A stretch of DNA of 9,840 nucleotides from Pseudomonadota bacterium (GTDB lineage Bacteria; Pseudomonadota; Gammaproteobacteria; Burkholderiales; Burkholderiaceae_B), in NCBI GenBank assembly GCA_023389535.1, contig JAEWEH010000128.1:1-9840 (forward strand). Reading direction: 5' to 3'. The notes beneath the pieces were generated by a model, which was not told the origin of the DNA, searched no databases, and saw only the letters and a list, made by a program, of their open reading frames with translations. Each line of letters opens with the position of its first letter. Within the stretch, counting starts at the first letter, position 1. The translations under genes and the position numbers were made by a program. Positions 1 through 6,716 of this stretch are shown here, piece by piece.

Positions 1-2
1 CC

Positions 3-950
3 GCTTACGGCCGGCTGAAATTGCAGCCGCGCGCGCTGGTGGATCTATCACGCGCCAGCACTAAACTGGAACTGTTCGGCTGCCAATTGGACTATCCCAT
101 TCTATTGGCGCCAGTGGCCTATCAGAAGCTCGCCCATCCCGACGGTGAGCTGGCCACGGCACTGGCGGCATCGGCGCTCGGGTCGGCCATGGTGGTCAGC
201 ACCCAGGCCAGCATGTCACTGGAAGACATCGCCGCACAAGCGCGGTCGCCGCTTTGGTTTCAGCTTTATATCCAGGCCGATCGCGGGTTTACTCGCGCTC
301 TGGTCGAGCGCGCTGAAGCGGCCGGCTATCGGGCGCTGGTGCTGACGGTCGACGCGCCCGTCAATGGGATTCGCAATCGTGAACAACGGGCGGGGTTCAC
401 GCTGCCCGCGCACATCGAAGCGGTCAACCTGCGCGACATGCCGGCTTTGCCCGCCCATACTGCACAGCCCGGGTCAAGCGCGCTGTTCGGCAGCCCCATG
501 CTGGCGGCCGCGCCGGGGTGGAAAGACCTGGAATGGCTGGCCGGCGTGACGCGGCTGCCAGTGCTGACGAAAGGCATCATCAACCCTCACGACGCGTGCC
601 AGGCGCTGGACTGCGGCGCCGCAGGCATTGTTGTCTCGAATCACGGCGGCCGCAGCCTGGACACGCTGCCCGCCACGCTCGATGCATTGCCGCGCATAGC
701 GCAGGCGGTGGGCGGCCGCGCCCCCATTCTGCTGGATGGGGGCATCCGCCGCGGCACCGATGTATTCAAGGCCCTGGCTCTGGGCGCGAGCGCGACACTG
801 ATAGGCCGGCCCTATATCTACGCCCTGGCAGCTGCCGGCGCTGCAGGCGTCGCGCACGTCTTGCATATCCTCAGGACGGAACTGGAAGTCGCCATGGCAC
901 TGACTGGCCGACCCACCTTGCCGGACATCGATGCGTCCGCCATCTGGTAG
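3..950 (+). CDS. Alpha-hydroxy-acid oxidizing protein (FMN-dependent), 5' end outside the window
   Basis: This is an FMN-dependent oxidase/dehydrogenase of 2-hydroxy acids (glycolate oxidase / L-lactate dehydrogenase LldD / lactate oxidase family), which converts a 2-hydroxy acid to the 2-oxo acid. The frame is open from base 3 (AYGRLKLQPRALVDLSR) with 315 codons visible. The family is usually about 370-400 residues, so roughly 50-80 N-terminal residues lie upstream and the TTG at 21 is not the start. The classical active-site motifs appear in order: PILLAPVAYQKLAHPDGE, QLYIQ (substrate/FMN Tyr), LTVDAPVNGIRNRE (Asp), LTKGI (FMN-binding Lys), SNHGGRSLD (catalytic base His and substrate-binding Arg), then the FMN-phosphate region DGGIRRGTDVFKALALGA and IGRPYIY. 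No catalytic residue is missing from the visible part. The exact substrate cannot be read from the sequence; lactate, glycolate or mandelate are all possible. The gene converges on the FlhE-like gene, with 32 bases between the stops. Confidence 0.93.
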   Translation, partial: AYGRLKLQPRALVDLSRASTKLELFGCQLDYPILLAPVAYQKLAHPDGELATALAASALGSAMVVSTQASMSLEDIAAQARSPLWFQLYIQADRGFTRALVERAEAAGYRALVLTVDAPVNGIRNREQRAGFTLPAHIEAVNLRDMPALPAHTAQPGSSALFGSPMLAAAPGWKDLEWLAGVTRLPVLTKGIINPHDACQALDCGAAGIVVSNHGGRSLDTLPATLDALPRIAQAVGGRAPILLDGGIRRGTDVFKALALGASATLIGRPYIYALAAAGAAGVAHVLHILRTELEVAMALTGRPTLPDIDASAIW

Positions 951-982
951 CGCGGCGCCCTGCAGGCTTGCGGTGCCGGCCG

Positions 983-1450
983 CTAAGGGCCGTACCATAC
1001 GGCCACCCGCCCCTTGACGTAAAGCGGGGTCGGCAACGGGCCTTTGCCGGGCACTTCATGCACCAGCAACATCGGCTTGAACGGGTCCAAACCATTAAAA
1101 GCGTTCGTCGTCGTCGCGTTGCCGGTGACCGGCACGCAATGAGCCAGGCTGTTCCAGCACAATAAGGTGCGTAGCGCCGTGCTACCTGCATAGCTTATGC
1201 TGGCATGGACCGAAACGATGCTTTGCCCCGCAGGCTGCCCGGCTTCGCCTGAGCCCGGCGCACGGTAGGGCACCGCTACCGGGTCGTCCCGGTAATTAAG
1301 AGGCGGGCTGATCTTGTCCTGAGACCACACCAGGCTGCCTGCATGCGATGAACCGGCAGCGGCGAGCAAACATAGCAGCGCCACTTGATGGGCAATGCGG
1401 CTCCGGACGGATCCGGGCGATGGGGTCTTGGCGGGGCATGGCGTCAACAT
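983..1450 (-). CDS. FlhE-like secreted protein
   Basis: The 155-codon product has an N-terminal signal peptide. A basic stretch (about residues 16-22) is followed by the hydrophobic core VALLCLLAAAGSSHA, with likely signal peptidase I cleavage after SHA. The mature part of about 118 residues matches the layout I remember for enterobacterial FlhE: LNYR near the mature N-terminus, a Cys pair in LLCWNSLAHCVPVTG that could form a disulfide, then the C-terminal block VHEVPGKGPLPTPLYV and a final V-x-Y. FlhE in Salmonella and E. coli is a periplasmic protein of the flhBAE operon, linked to flagellar export and proton leakage. Here there is no flagellar gene on either side, so the flagellar role is uncertain. 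The ATG at 1450 is used because the only other nearby start is TTG at 1447; no good Shine-Dalgarno is visible for either. It is divergent from the Cys-rich gene at 1532. The family assignment comes from motif recall, not a search. Confidence 0.68.
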   Translation of the reverse strand: MLTPCPAKTPSPGSVRSRIAHQVALLCLLAAAGSSHAGSLVWSQDKISPPLNYRDDPVAVPYRAPGSGEAGQPAGQSIVSVHASISYAGSTALRTLLCWNSLAHCVPVTGNATTTNAFNGLDPFKPMLLVHEVPGKGPLPTPLYVKGRVAVWYGP

Positions 1451-1531
1451 GGGGGCTATTCTGCGCTAAAGTGGAAATAAGCGCCAATCCGTTTGTAAGA
1501 CGGCGCAGCTACCCCGGCCACAAGACGCATC

Positions 1532-1861
1532 ATGTCCAAACCCGACACCGACCCACGCCCTGAACCGCCACCCCGGCCCGACAACAGCGAATGCTGCGGT
1601 GGGGGGTGCATTCCCTGCATCTTCGATTTCTACGAGGAATCGATGGATATGTACCGTGCGGAGCTGCGCGCATGGGAAGCGCGTCAAGAAAACAGAAAGC
1701 CCGACGGCAAAAAAAAGGCCCGCAAGCCAAGCAGCCAGCGGGCCCCAGAACCTGACCGTCAAGGTCAGGCAGCACTGGACTTACCGTCGCCGAAACAGGC
1801 CGCTAAGCAGGGCCAGCACGGCAAGCACGATGAAAATGAAGAACAGTATCTGCGCAATTGA
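1532..1861 (+). CDS. Oxidoreductase-like domain (PF09791-type) small Cys-rich protein
   Basis: The product is 109 residues long. After a Pro-rich N-terminus (residues 4-16) it carries [17 protein letters not shown] (Cys 21, 22, 26, 29), followed by a short helix with Tyr and acidic residues. This CCGxGC-x-PC-x-x-D-x-Y signature is that of the oxidoreductase-like N-terminal domain family, whose biochemical role is unknown; metal or redox binding by the four cysteines is a reasonable inference. The C-terminal half (from about residue 55) is a charged, low-complexity tail rich in Lys, Gln, Pro and Ala. It runs opposite the terminator and the last 81 bases of the DUF1328 gene, so it may be poorly conserved. 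The start is the ATG at 1532, just before the conserved domain. The ribosome-binding site is weak. Confidence 0.75.
   Translation: MSKPDTDPRPEPPPRPDNSECCGGGCIPCIFDFYEESMDMYRAELRAWEARQENRKPDGKKKARKPSSQRAPEPDRQGQAALDLPSPKQAAKQGQHGKHDENEEQYLRN
1709..1769 (-). terminator. Intrinsic terminator (two hairpins, second with a T-run) of the DUF1328 transcript
   Basis: Read on the minus strand, 12 bases after the DUF1328 stop, there is a first hairpin CCTGACC-TTGAC-GGTCAGG (1769-1751). A second hairpin follows, GGCCCGC, 14-base loop, GCGGGCC (1744-1717), directly followed by eight Ts (1716-1709). The second is a textbook rho-independent terminator with a 7-bp GC-only stem. On the plus strand the same bases are coding sequence of the Cys-rich gene (an AAAAAAAA run encoding GKKKA, then the stem), so one stretch serves as terminator on one strand and as coding sequence on the other. 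Confidence 0.85.
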
Positions 1862-1945
1862 CGCCGCCCCGGCGGCGATGCCGCCGAATCCCAACAAAGC
1901 CGCGACGATGGCGATCACGAAAAACACAACGGCGTAATAAAGCAT
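1781..1945 (-). CDS. DUF1328 small membrane protein
   Basis: This 54-residue protein begins [20 protein letters not shown] and continues through a Gly/Ala-rich turn (GGIAAGAAS) into a second hydrophobic segment, ending in LFRRR. It has the typical length and two-transmembrane layout of the DUF1328 (YtjA-like) family, which is common in proteobacteria and of unknown function, often found beside CsbD and other stress genes. The ATG at 1945 is chosen because AAGGAGA (1957-1951) sits 5 bases upstream and because the family starts with MLYY. A longer in-frame version from 2014 adds 23 residues unlike the family. It lies 97 bases downstream of the CsbD-like gene on the same strand and may share its transcript. 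Confidence 0.9.
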   Translation of the reverse strand: MLYYAVVFFVIAIVAALLGFGGIAAGAASIAQILFFIFIVLAVLALLSGLFRRR

Positions 1946-2042
1946 ATCGTTCTCCTTCTGTTGCTGTGCGCACGCCGGGCGGTCCCAGCGCCGCGCTGCA
2001 CTGCATGATTTCAACTTCTTGCGACTATCGGATGTTTAACGC

Positions 2043-2243
2043 TTAGCGATTTTGGTCGAAGAAGTCGCGCACTTCACGCTCCGCTTCCTCGCGAGTGCGG
2101 CCATACCGTTCCTGGACCAAGCCGGCAAGCCTCTCGGCGTCGCCATTAATCTGAGTCAGCTCGTCATCGGTCAGCTTGCCCCAGGCAATTTTCGCTTTGC
2201 CGGATAGTTGTTTCCATTGGCCTTCCATAGTGTCTTTGTTCAT
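2043..2243 (-). CDS. CsbD family stress-response protein
   Basis: This 66-residue hydrophilic protein starts MNKDTMEGQWKQLSGKAK and continues KLTDDELTQINGDAERLAG, then QERYGRTREEAEREV and ends DFFDQNR. It is a full-length CsbD-like protein (E. coli YjbJ type), a small, highly charged helical family often induced in stationary phase or by osmotic or heat stress; its molecular role is not known. The ATG at 2243 is chosen because AGGGG (2254-2250) lies 6 bases upstream and because homologues begin MN(K)D. The in-frame extension to 2492 adds 83 residues with no family resemblance. It precedes DUF1328 on the same strand, a pairing that suggests a small envelope/general-stress cluster. Confidence 0.92.
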   Translation of the reverse strand: MNKDTMEGQWKQLSGKAKIAWGKLTDDELTQINGDAERLAGLVQERYGRTREEAEREVRDFFDQNR

Positions 2244-2384
2244 GATGTTCCCCTTTTTGCAAAGTACGTCTTTACCGTAAACGCTGGAGCGGGCCTTAGG
2301 CGCGACGAAATCACAGCGAATGTAACGGGTTGCCCGACACGCCGCTGCGCCGCCCAGCCGCAGGTCCGAAAGCTCTGTAGCAAG

Positions 2385-2413
2385 TGCCGGGCCTGCTGGG
2401 CGAAAGTCCGGCA
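2385..2413. repeat. Inverted repeat TGCCGG/CCGGCA with 17-base loop
   Basis: TGCCGG (2385-2390) and CCGGCA (2408-2413) are perfect complements separated by 17 bases. It is a moderate stem with no T-run on either side, so it is not a canonical terminator. It lies just left of the longer inverted repeat at 2430-2478, and the two could fold as consecutive hairpins of one transcript. In GC-rich DNA a 6-bp match can arise by chance. Confidence 0.35.
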
Positions 2414-2429
2414 TCGGATTCGCCGGCCA

Positions 2430-2478
2430 CGATGTAACACCGCCTGAAGAAAAGGGATTTGAAGGCGGTGTCGCATCG
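2430..2478. repeat. Long inverted repeat (16-bp arms, 14 paired, 17-base A-rich loop)
   Basis: The left arm CGATGTAACACCGCCT (2430-2445) and right arm AGGCGGTGTCGCATCG (2463-2478) pair in 14 of 16 positions. The core of nine pairs (ACACCGCCT/AGGCGGTGT) is perfect, and CGATG/CATCG pair again beyond a two-base interruption. The loop is A/G-rich. No T-run directly follows on either strand; the nearest on plus begins about 16 bases later (around 2494). It could be an RNA hairpin, a protein-binding palindrome, or a dispersed repeat unit. Confidence 0.6.
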
Positions 2479-2628
2479 CAGCCCGCCGCCATGAATTTTT
2501 ATTTCCTGTCGATTGGGGCTCAATTCCTTAAGGGTCCCCAAGGGGCGGCAGGCAACATATTCTTAAACAAAGCCCCCGCTTCGTAACCCGGATCTCGCCG
2601 GCCAGAGGACCAGACGAAACCTGATAAA

Positions 2629-2644
2629 CTGTATAAAAAATCAG
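2629..2644. promoter_or_regulatory. LexA-binding site (SOS box)
   Basis: CTGTATAAAAAATCAG fits the proteobacterial LexA pattern CTG-N10-CAG with an AT-only spacer. The flanks also fit (AA before, TA after): 15 of 20 positions match TACTGTATATATATACAGTA. The box includes TATAAA (2632-2637), which could be the -10 element, so LexA binding would block transcription. It lies 29 bases before the ATG at 2674 and 65 before the ATG at 2710, in front of the FAN1/helicase genes. Both encode DNA-repair functions, as expected of SOS targets. No convincing -35 was seen. Confidence 0.75.
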
Positions 2645-2709
2645 TAGCGTATTTGCAAGATGACTTCGGCGACATGCCTTCAAGGCTTGCCGCCGCATCC
2701 CCGACCCAC

Positions 2710-4419
2710 ATGTCGACCACCCCGCCGCCCCTTCCCGTTTGGTATTACCTGGACAACTTCCAGTTCGTCCTTCAATGGCTGGAGCAACGCTACAGTGACT
2801 TGCTGGACGCCGAAGAACTCGGGTTCATGCAGGAATTCGCGCGCTTGCCGCGCGGTGCGCAAGGTTTGCTGGTGCGCATGATCATGCGCAAAGGTCAGCT
2901 TTTTCGCACCAGCAAGCTGCACTATGCCGAAATCGGCGACACCGCCACAGCCGCGCAGCCCTTGATCGAGCGCAGGTGGATCCTGGATCAGCCGACCATC
3001 ACGCTGGACGAACTTTTCAAGCTTTTCACCAAGGCCGAACTCGCCGGGCGTTTTCGATGGTCTGCCCTTACACCAGGACAGTCCAAGCAACAGTTGCTGG
3101 ATACGCTGCGTCCCGACTTTCAAGTAGCCTGGACCTTGGGACAGTGGGAAAGACGGCACAATGATTTCCCCCCTGACAGCACATTGCAACACACCGAGCT
3201 GGACAACGACCGTATCTACAAAGTCGATATTTCGGCAATGTGCGACCGGTTCCGCCTGATGTTCTTCGGCAACCTGAATCAAGAATGGAACGAGTTCGTA
3301 CTGTCAGACCTGGGTCTGTATACGTACCAGAAGGTGGACTTTCCAGAGTCCGCCCGCGCCTTCCAGACGCGGCAGGAAGTCGATGACTATCTACATTTGC
3401 ATGGCTGCAAGGATGCCTTGCTCGCCGCCACCGAACAATCGGCAGGCCAGAATCCCGCGCTGGATGACATCCTGGCCGCCATACCCGATGCCTACTCCAA
3501 CGAATGGCTGGAATCGCGCCGCGGAAAATTGCTGCTTGGGATAGGCCGACAGTACGAACGCCGTGGCGACTGGGCACGCGCGCTGGACAGTTACGGCCGG
3601 TGCATGTATCGGGGAGTCCGCGCGCGCCGCATACGCGTGCTGGAACGATCTGAACGGCCTGAAGCGGCACTCGCCCTCGCCCGCCTGGCGCTGCAGGCCC
3701 CCGAAAGCGAAGAGGAACATCAAACCGTGTTGCGCATGATACGCAGGCTGGAACGCCGTTGCGGGCAGGCATGCAGTACAGCGCACACCCCCAGCGCTAC
3801 GATGCGCCTGGACCTTGCCTTGCCTGATGCACCAATACGTGTCGAAGAACAGGTCAAGGAATGCCTCAGCCACGCATCGGCGCCCGTCTTTTATGTCGAG
3901 AACGGCCTGGTCAACTCGCTGTTCGGATTGCTCTGCTGGGACGCGGTGTTCGCTGCGGTCCCAGGCGCATTCTTCCATCCTTTCCAGCAAGGGCCGGCCG
4001 ATTTGCTGCGCAGCGGTTTTCATGAACGGCGCCGCGGTCTCTTTGAGACCTGCCTTGATCAGTTGCGCAGCGGTCAGTACCTGAATACCATACGCCGCCA
4101 CTTCGATTCCAAGGCGGGCATCCAGTCGCCCTTCGTGTATTGGGGCCTGCTCAGCGACGAACTTCTTGAACTGGCGCTGCAATGCATGCCGGCCGAACAG
4201 CTCGGGCTATTTTTTCGCCGCCTGTTGCAAGACATACGTGTCAACCGCTCGGGCCTGCCCGATCTGATCCAGTTCTGGCCCGCCGAAAGACGCTATCAAC
4301 TGATCGAGGTCAAAGGCCCGGGAGACCGCCTGCAGTACAACCAATTGCGCTGGCTGGATTTCTGTTCGCGCCACGATATCCCGGCCAGCGTCTGCTATGT
4401 CAGTCGCGTCGACTCATGA
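2710..4419 (+). CDS. FAN1-type VRR-NUC structure-specific nuclease
   Basis: A bacterial homologue of FAN1, a flap/5'-exo-endonuclease that unhooks DNA interstrand crosslinks. From the ATG at 2710 it is 569 residues. It opens MSTTPPPLPVWYYLDNF, has an N-terminal DNA-binding region (LLVRMIMRKGQLFRTSKL), a TPR-like helical middle (about residues 275-345), and a conserved FAN1 block with ENGLVNSLFGLLCWD (Glu397) and PGAFFHPFQQGPADL. It ends in the VRR-NUC domain, where GLPDLIQF (Asp518) and IEVKG (Glu533, Lys535) form the PD-(D/E)XK active site, followed by a conserved NQLRWLDF. All nuclease residues are present. The size agrees with Pseudomonas FAN1; bacterial forms lack the UBZ finger of the human protein. 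The start is uncertain: ATG 2674 (581 aa) and TTG 2653 (588 aa) are in frame, none has a good ribosome-binding site, and 2710 gives the family-like N-terminus. Its stop overlaps the helicase start, and a LexA box precedes it. Confidence 0.93.
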   Translation: MSTTPPPLPVWYYLDNFQFVLQWLEQRYSDLLDAEELGFMQEFARLPRGAQGLLVRMIMRKGQLFRTSKLHYAEIGDTATAAQPLIERRWILDQPTITLDELFKLFTKAELAGRFRWSALTPGQSKQQLLDTLRPDFQVAWTLGQWERRHNDFPPDSTLQHTELDNDRIYKVDISAMCDRFRLMFFGNLNQEWNEFVLSDLGLYTYQKVDFPESARAFQTRQEVDDYLHLHGCKDALLAATEQSAGQNPALDDILAAIPDAYSNEWLESRRGKLLLGIGRQYERRGDWARALDSYGRCMYRGVRARRIRVLERSERPEAALALARLALQAPESEEEHQTVLRMIRRLERRCGQACSTAHTPSATMRLDLALPDAPIRVEEQVKECLSHASAPVFYVENGLVNSLFGLLCWDAVFAAVPGAFFHPFQQGPADLLRSGFHERRRGLFETCLDQLRSGQYLNTIRRHFDSKAGIQSPFVYWGLLSDELLELALQCMPAEQLGLFFRRLLQDIRVNRSGLPDLIQFWPAERRYQLIEVKGPGDRLQYNQLRWLDFCSRHDIPASVCYVSRVDS

Positions 4420-6698
4420 ACTACACCGTCGCCGTTCGCGCCTTATGTGAATTCACAGCCCGCAGCGGCGACCTGGACCTGCGCTTCACTCCTGCGCCAA
4501 CTGCGCTGGAAGGCATCGAGGGCCACGCGGCGGTAAGGAGCCGACGCTCCCGGGACTATGAGTCCGAAATCAGCCTGTCGGGCGATTGCGGCAAGCTGAC
4601 TGTACGCGGTCGTGCCGACGGCTATGACCCGGCCTTGAACCGACTGGAAGAAATCAAAACCCACCGCGGTCGCCTGGACACCATGCCAGGCAACCACCGG
4701 GCGCTGCATTGGGCGCAAGCCAAGGTCTATGCTCATTTGTTGTGCGCTCAGCGCGCCCTGCCGGAAATCGACGTGGCGCTCGTCTATTACGACATCACGG
4801 ACCGCAAGGAAACCGTGTTCACACAAACCTGCAGCGCCGATCAGCTGGCCCAGCACTTTACATTGCAGTGTGATCGCTATGCCGACTGGGCGGAAAGCGA
4901 ACAGCGCCACAGGACGCACCGCGATCACGCCCTGGAGGCCTTGCGCTTTCCCTATGGCGACTTCCGGCCCGGCCAGCGACACCTGGCCGAGACGGTCTAC
5001 AAGGCAGTACGTCAGGGGCGATCCCTGCTTGCCCAGGCGCCCACCGGCATAGGCAAGACCGCCGCTACGCTATTTCCCATGCTGAAGGCCTGCGTCCGCG
5101 ACAATCTCGACAAGGTCTTTTTCCTGACCGCAAAAACCACCGGCCGGCGCCTGGCGCTGGACACCCTGGCCGTGCTGACGGGACAGCAAGAAGACGCCGC
5201 CGCACCGCGGCTCAGGGTGCTGGAACTGACGGCCAGGGAAAAGGCATGCGAACACCCTGACAGCGCCTGCCATGGGGCGTCCTGCCCCTTGGCCGCTGGC
5301 TTTTATGATCGCTTGCCGGCGGCACGCCAGCAAGCAGCCAGCCGGCAGATGCTGGACCGCAGCACGCTGCGCACCATCGCCCTGGAGCATGCCATTTGCC
5401 CGTATTGGCTAAGCCACGACATGGCCCAATGGAGCGACGTCATCGTCGGCGATTACAACTACTATTTTGACGCCACCGCCCTGCTGCATGGCTTGACCGC
5501 GGCCCGCCAATGGCGTGTGGGTGTCCTGGCGGACGAAGCGCACAATCTGCTGGATCGAGCCCGCGGCATGTATAGCCTCGAACTGCGCGAGGGCGACCTG
5601 TACGCTGCGCGGGACGCCGCGCCGGCTGCGCTGCGTAAGGCATTCACGGCGGTCTTGCGCAGCTGGCGCGCCTGCCACCGCGACCAGGTTGCCGACTACC
5701 AAGCCTACCCCGATATACCGACGCAGTTGCATGCGGCGATGCTACGCCTTGGCGCCGCCATCGCCGAACACATGGATGTAGCGGATGCGTCCATAGACCC
5801 TGCACTGCAGCGTTTTCACTTCGACGTCCTGCATTTCCTCCGTCTGGCGGAATCCTTCGGCACGCATTCGGTCTTTGACATCAAGCTGGCGCCGTCACCC
5901 GGCCGGGCCGGCGTTCGCGCCACGCTGTCCGTGCGCAACATGATCCCGGCGCCGTTTCTGGCGCCGCGCTTTGCCACCTGCCGCAGCGCCACCTTGTTTT
6001 CCGCAACGCTGACGCCCTGGCGCTTCTATCTGGATACTTTGGGCATGCCCGCCGACACAGCAGGGCTGGACGTAGATTCGCCGTTCAAGGCGGAACAACT
6101 GCAGCTGCGTATCAGCCGCCGGATATCGACACGCTACATCCACAGGCGCCAGTCGCTGGGTCCCATCGCCGCAGTCATGGGCGCCCAATACGAAAAGCGT
6201 CCCGGCAACTATTTAAGCTACTTCAGCAGCTTTGATTACCTGGAACAGGTCGCCGATGAATTCGCACGCTGCTTTCCCCAGATCTCCATCTGGCGCCAAT
6301 CACCCGGCATGAGCGAAACCGACAGGGAGCAATTTCTTGCCCGCTTCGTCGAAGGAGGCTCGGGCATCGGCTTCGCCGTCCTGGGCGGCGCGTTCGCCGA
6401 AGGGGTGGACTTGCCGGGCAGCCAGCTCATCGGCGCCTTCGTGTCCACACTGGGCCTGCCCCAGGTCAACCCGGTCAACGAACAGTTGAAGCAATGCATG
6501 AGCGCCATGTTCGGCGCGGAACACGGCTACGACTACGCCTATCTCTACCCCGGCCTGCAGAAGGTGGTGCAAGCCGCCGGCAGGGTCATCCGCTCGTGCA
6601 CCGATGACGGCGTCCTGCATCTGATCGACGACCGCTACGGACAACGGCGCATACAGGCGCTGTTTCCCAAGTGGTGGCGGGTAGAATACGCCAACTGA
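4416..6698 (+). CDS. Nuclease-helicase: RecB/Cas4-like nuclease domain fused to Fe-S XPD/DinG-type helicase
   Basis: This 760-residue ATP-dependent DNA helicase should act 5'-to-3', by analogy with the XPD/DinG family. The N-terminus carries RecB-family nuclease motifs: RGRADGYD (Asp68), LEEIKTH (Glu79, Lys81) and QAKVYAHLL (Gln101, Tyr105). The helicase part has QAPTGIGKT (Walker A, Lys214), four cysteines placed for a 4Fe-4S cluster (Cys278, 285, 290, 328) between Walker A and the DEAH box, LADEAHNLLD (373-376), FSATLTPW (motif III/IV area, about 528), GGAFAEGVDLPG (motif V, about 657) and QAAGRVIRS (motif VI, 719-727). All core motifs look intact. The start is the ATG at 4416, which overlaps the nuclease stop (ATGA), implying translational coupling. 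The open frame extends upstream to 4182, but that part has no family resemblance and lies inside FAN1. The product probably works with FAN1 on damaged DNA. It is close to DinG/YoaA but is distinguished by the nuclease domain. Confidence 0.93.
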   Translation: MNYTVAVRALCEFTARSGDLDLRFTPAPTALEGIEGHAAVRSRRSRDYESEISLSGDCGKLTVRGRADGYDPALNRLEEIKTHRGRLDTMPGNHRALHWAQAKVYAHLLCAQRALPEIDVALVYYDITDRKETVFTQTCSADQLAQHFTLQCDRYADWAESEQRHRTHRDHALEALRFPYGDFRPGQRHLAETVYKAVRQGRSLLAQAPTGIGKTAATLFPMLKACVRDNLDKVFFLTAKTTGRRLALDTLAVLTGQQEDAAAPRLRVLELTAREKACEHPDSACHGASCPLAAGFYDRLPAARQQAASRQMLDRSTLRTIALEHAICPYWLSHDMAQWSDVIVGDYNYYFDATALLHGLTAARQWRVGVLADEAHNLLDRARGMYSLELREGDLYAARDAAPAALRKAFTAVLRSWRACHRDQVADYQAYPDIPTQLHAAMLRLGAAIAEHMDVADASIDPALQRFHFDVLHFLRLAESFGTHSVFDIKLAPSPGRAGVRATLSVRNMIPAPFLAPRFATCRSATLFSATLTPWRFYLDTLGMPADTAGLDVDSPFKAEQLQLRISRRISTRYIHRRQSLGPIAAVMGAQYEKRPGNYLSYFSSFDYLEQVADEFARCFPQISIWRQSPGMSETDREQFLARFVEGGSGIGFAVLGGAFAEGVDLPGSQLIGAFVSTLGLPQVNPVNEQLKQCMSAMFGAEHGYDYAYLYPGLQKVVQAAGRVIRSCTDDGVLHLIDDRYGQRRIQALFPKWWRVEYAN

Positions 6699-6716
6699 CT
6701 ACATGGGCGGGGCATC

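Larger units (their letters stand above)
2244..2709. other. Gene-free interval between divergent CsbD and FAN1 genes
   Basis: No recognisable gene is seen on either strand; the short open frames here resemble no family and lack a good start site. The interval must hold the promoter of the CsbD-like gene on the left, though no clear -35/-10 pair was found for it. In the centre are two stem-loop-capable inverted repeats (2385-2413 and 2430-2478), and on the right the LexA box (2629-2644). The interval is unusually long for this gene-dense window, so a small RNA in 2380-2520 is possible but unproven. Confidence 0.6.

Noticed and set aside
21..23. TTG as the start of the oxidase
   Set aside because: The frame is open to base 3 with family-like residues, and the product would lack the N-terminal part; the real start is outside the window.
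474..998. Minus-strand open frame of 174 codons opposite the alpha-hydroxy-acid oxidase
   Set aside because: Low-information Ala/Gln/Arg-rich product, lying against a clearly conserved gene.
518..1165. Plus-strand open frame of 215 codons overlapping the oxidase and the FlhE-like gene
   Set aside because: It overlaps two supported genes and its translation is Arg/His-rich without any motif.
2653..2655. TTG as the start of FAN1
   Set aside because: It would sit only nine bases after the LexA box, leaving almost no leader, and the added residues do not look conserved; ATG 2710 (or 2674) fits better.
3068..3772. Minus-strand open frame of 234 codons opposite FAN1
   Set aside because: Arg/Pro/Cys-rich translation typical of an antisense shadow; no family resemblance.
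3391..4182. Long minus-strand open frame (263 codons) opposite FAN1
   Set aside because: It is the shadow of a high-GC coding region, with no recognisable motif and no ribosome-binding site, opposite a well-supported gene.
4182..4415. Upstream in-frame extension of the helicase by 78 residues
   Set aside because: It lies inside the FAN1 coding sequence in another frame, resembles no family, and the ATGA overlap at 4416 gives the family-like start MNYTVAVRALCEF.
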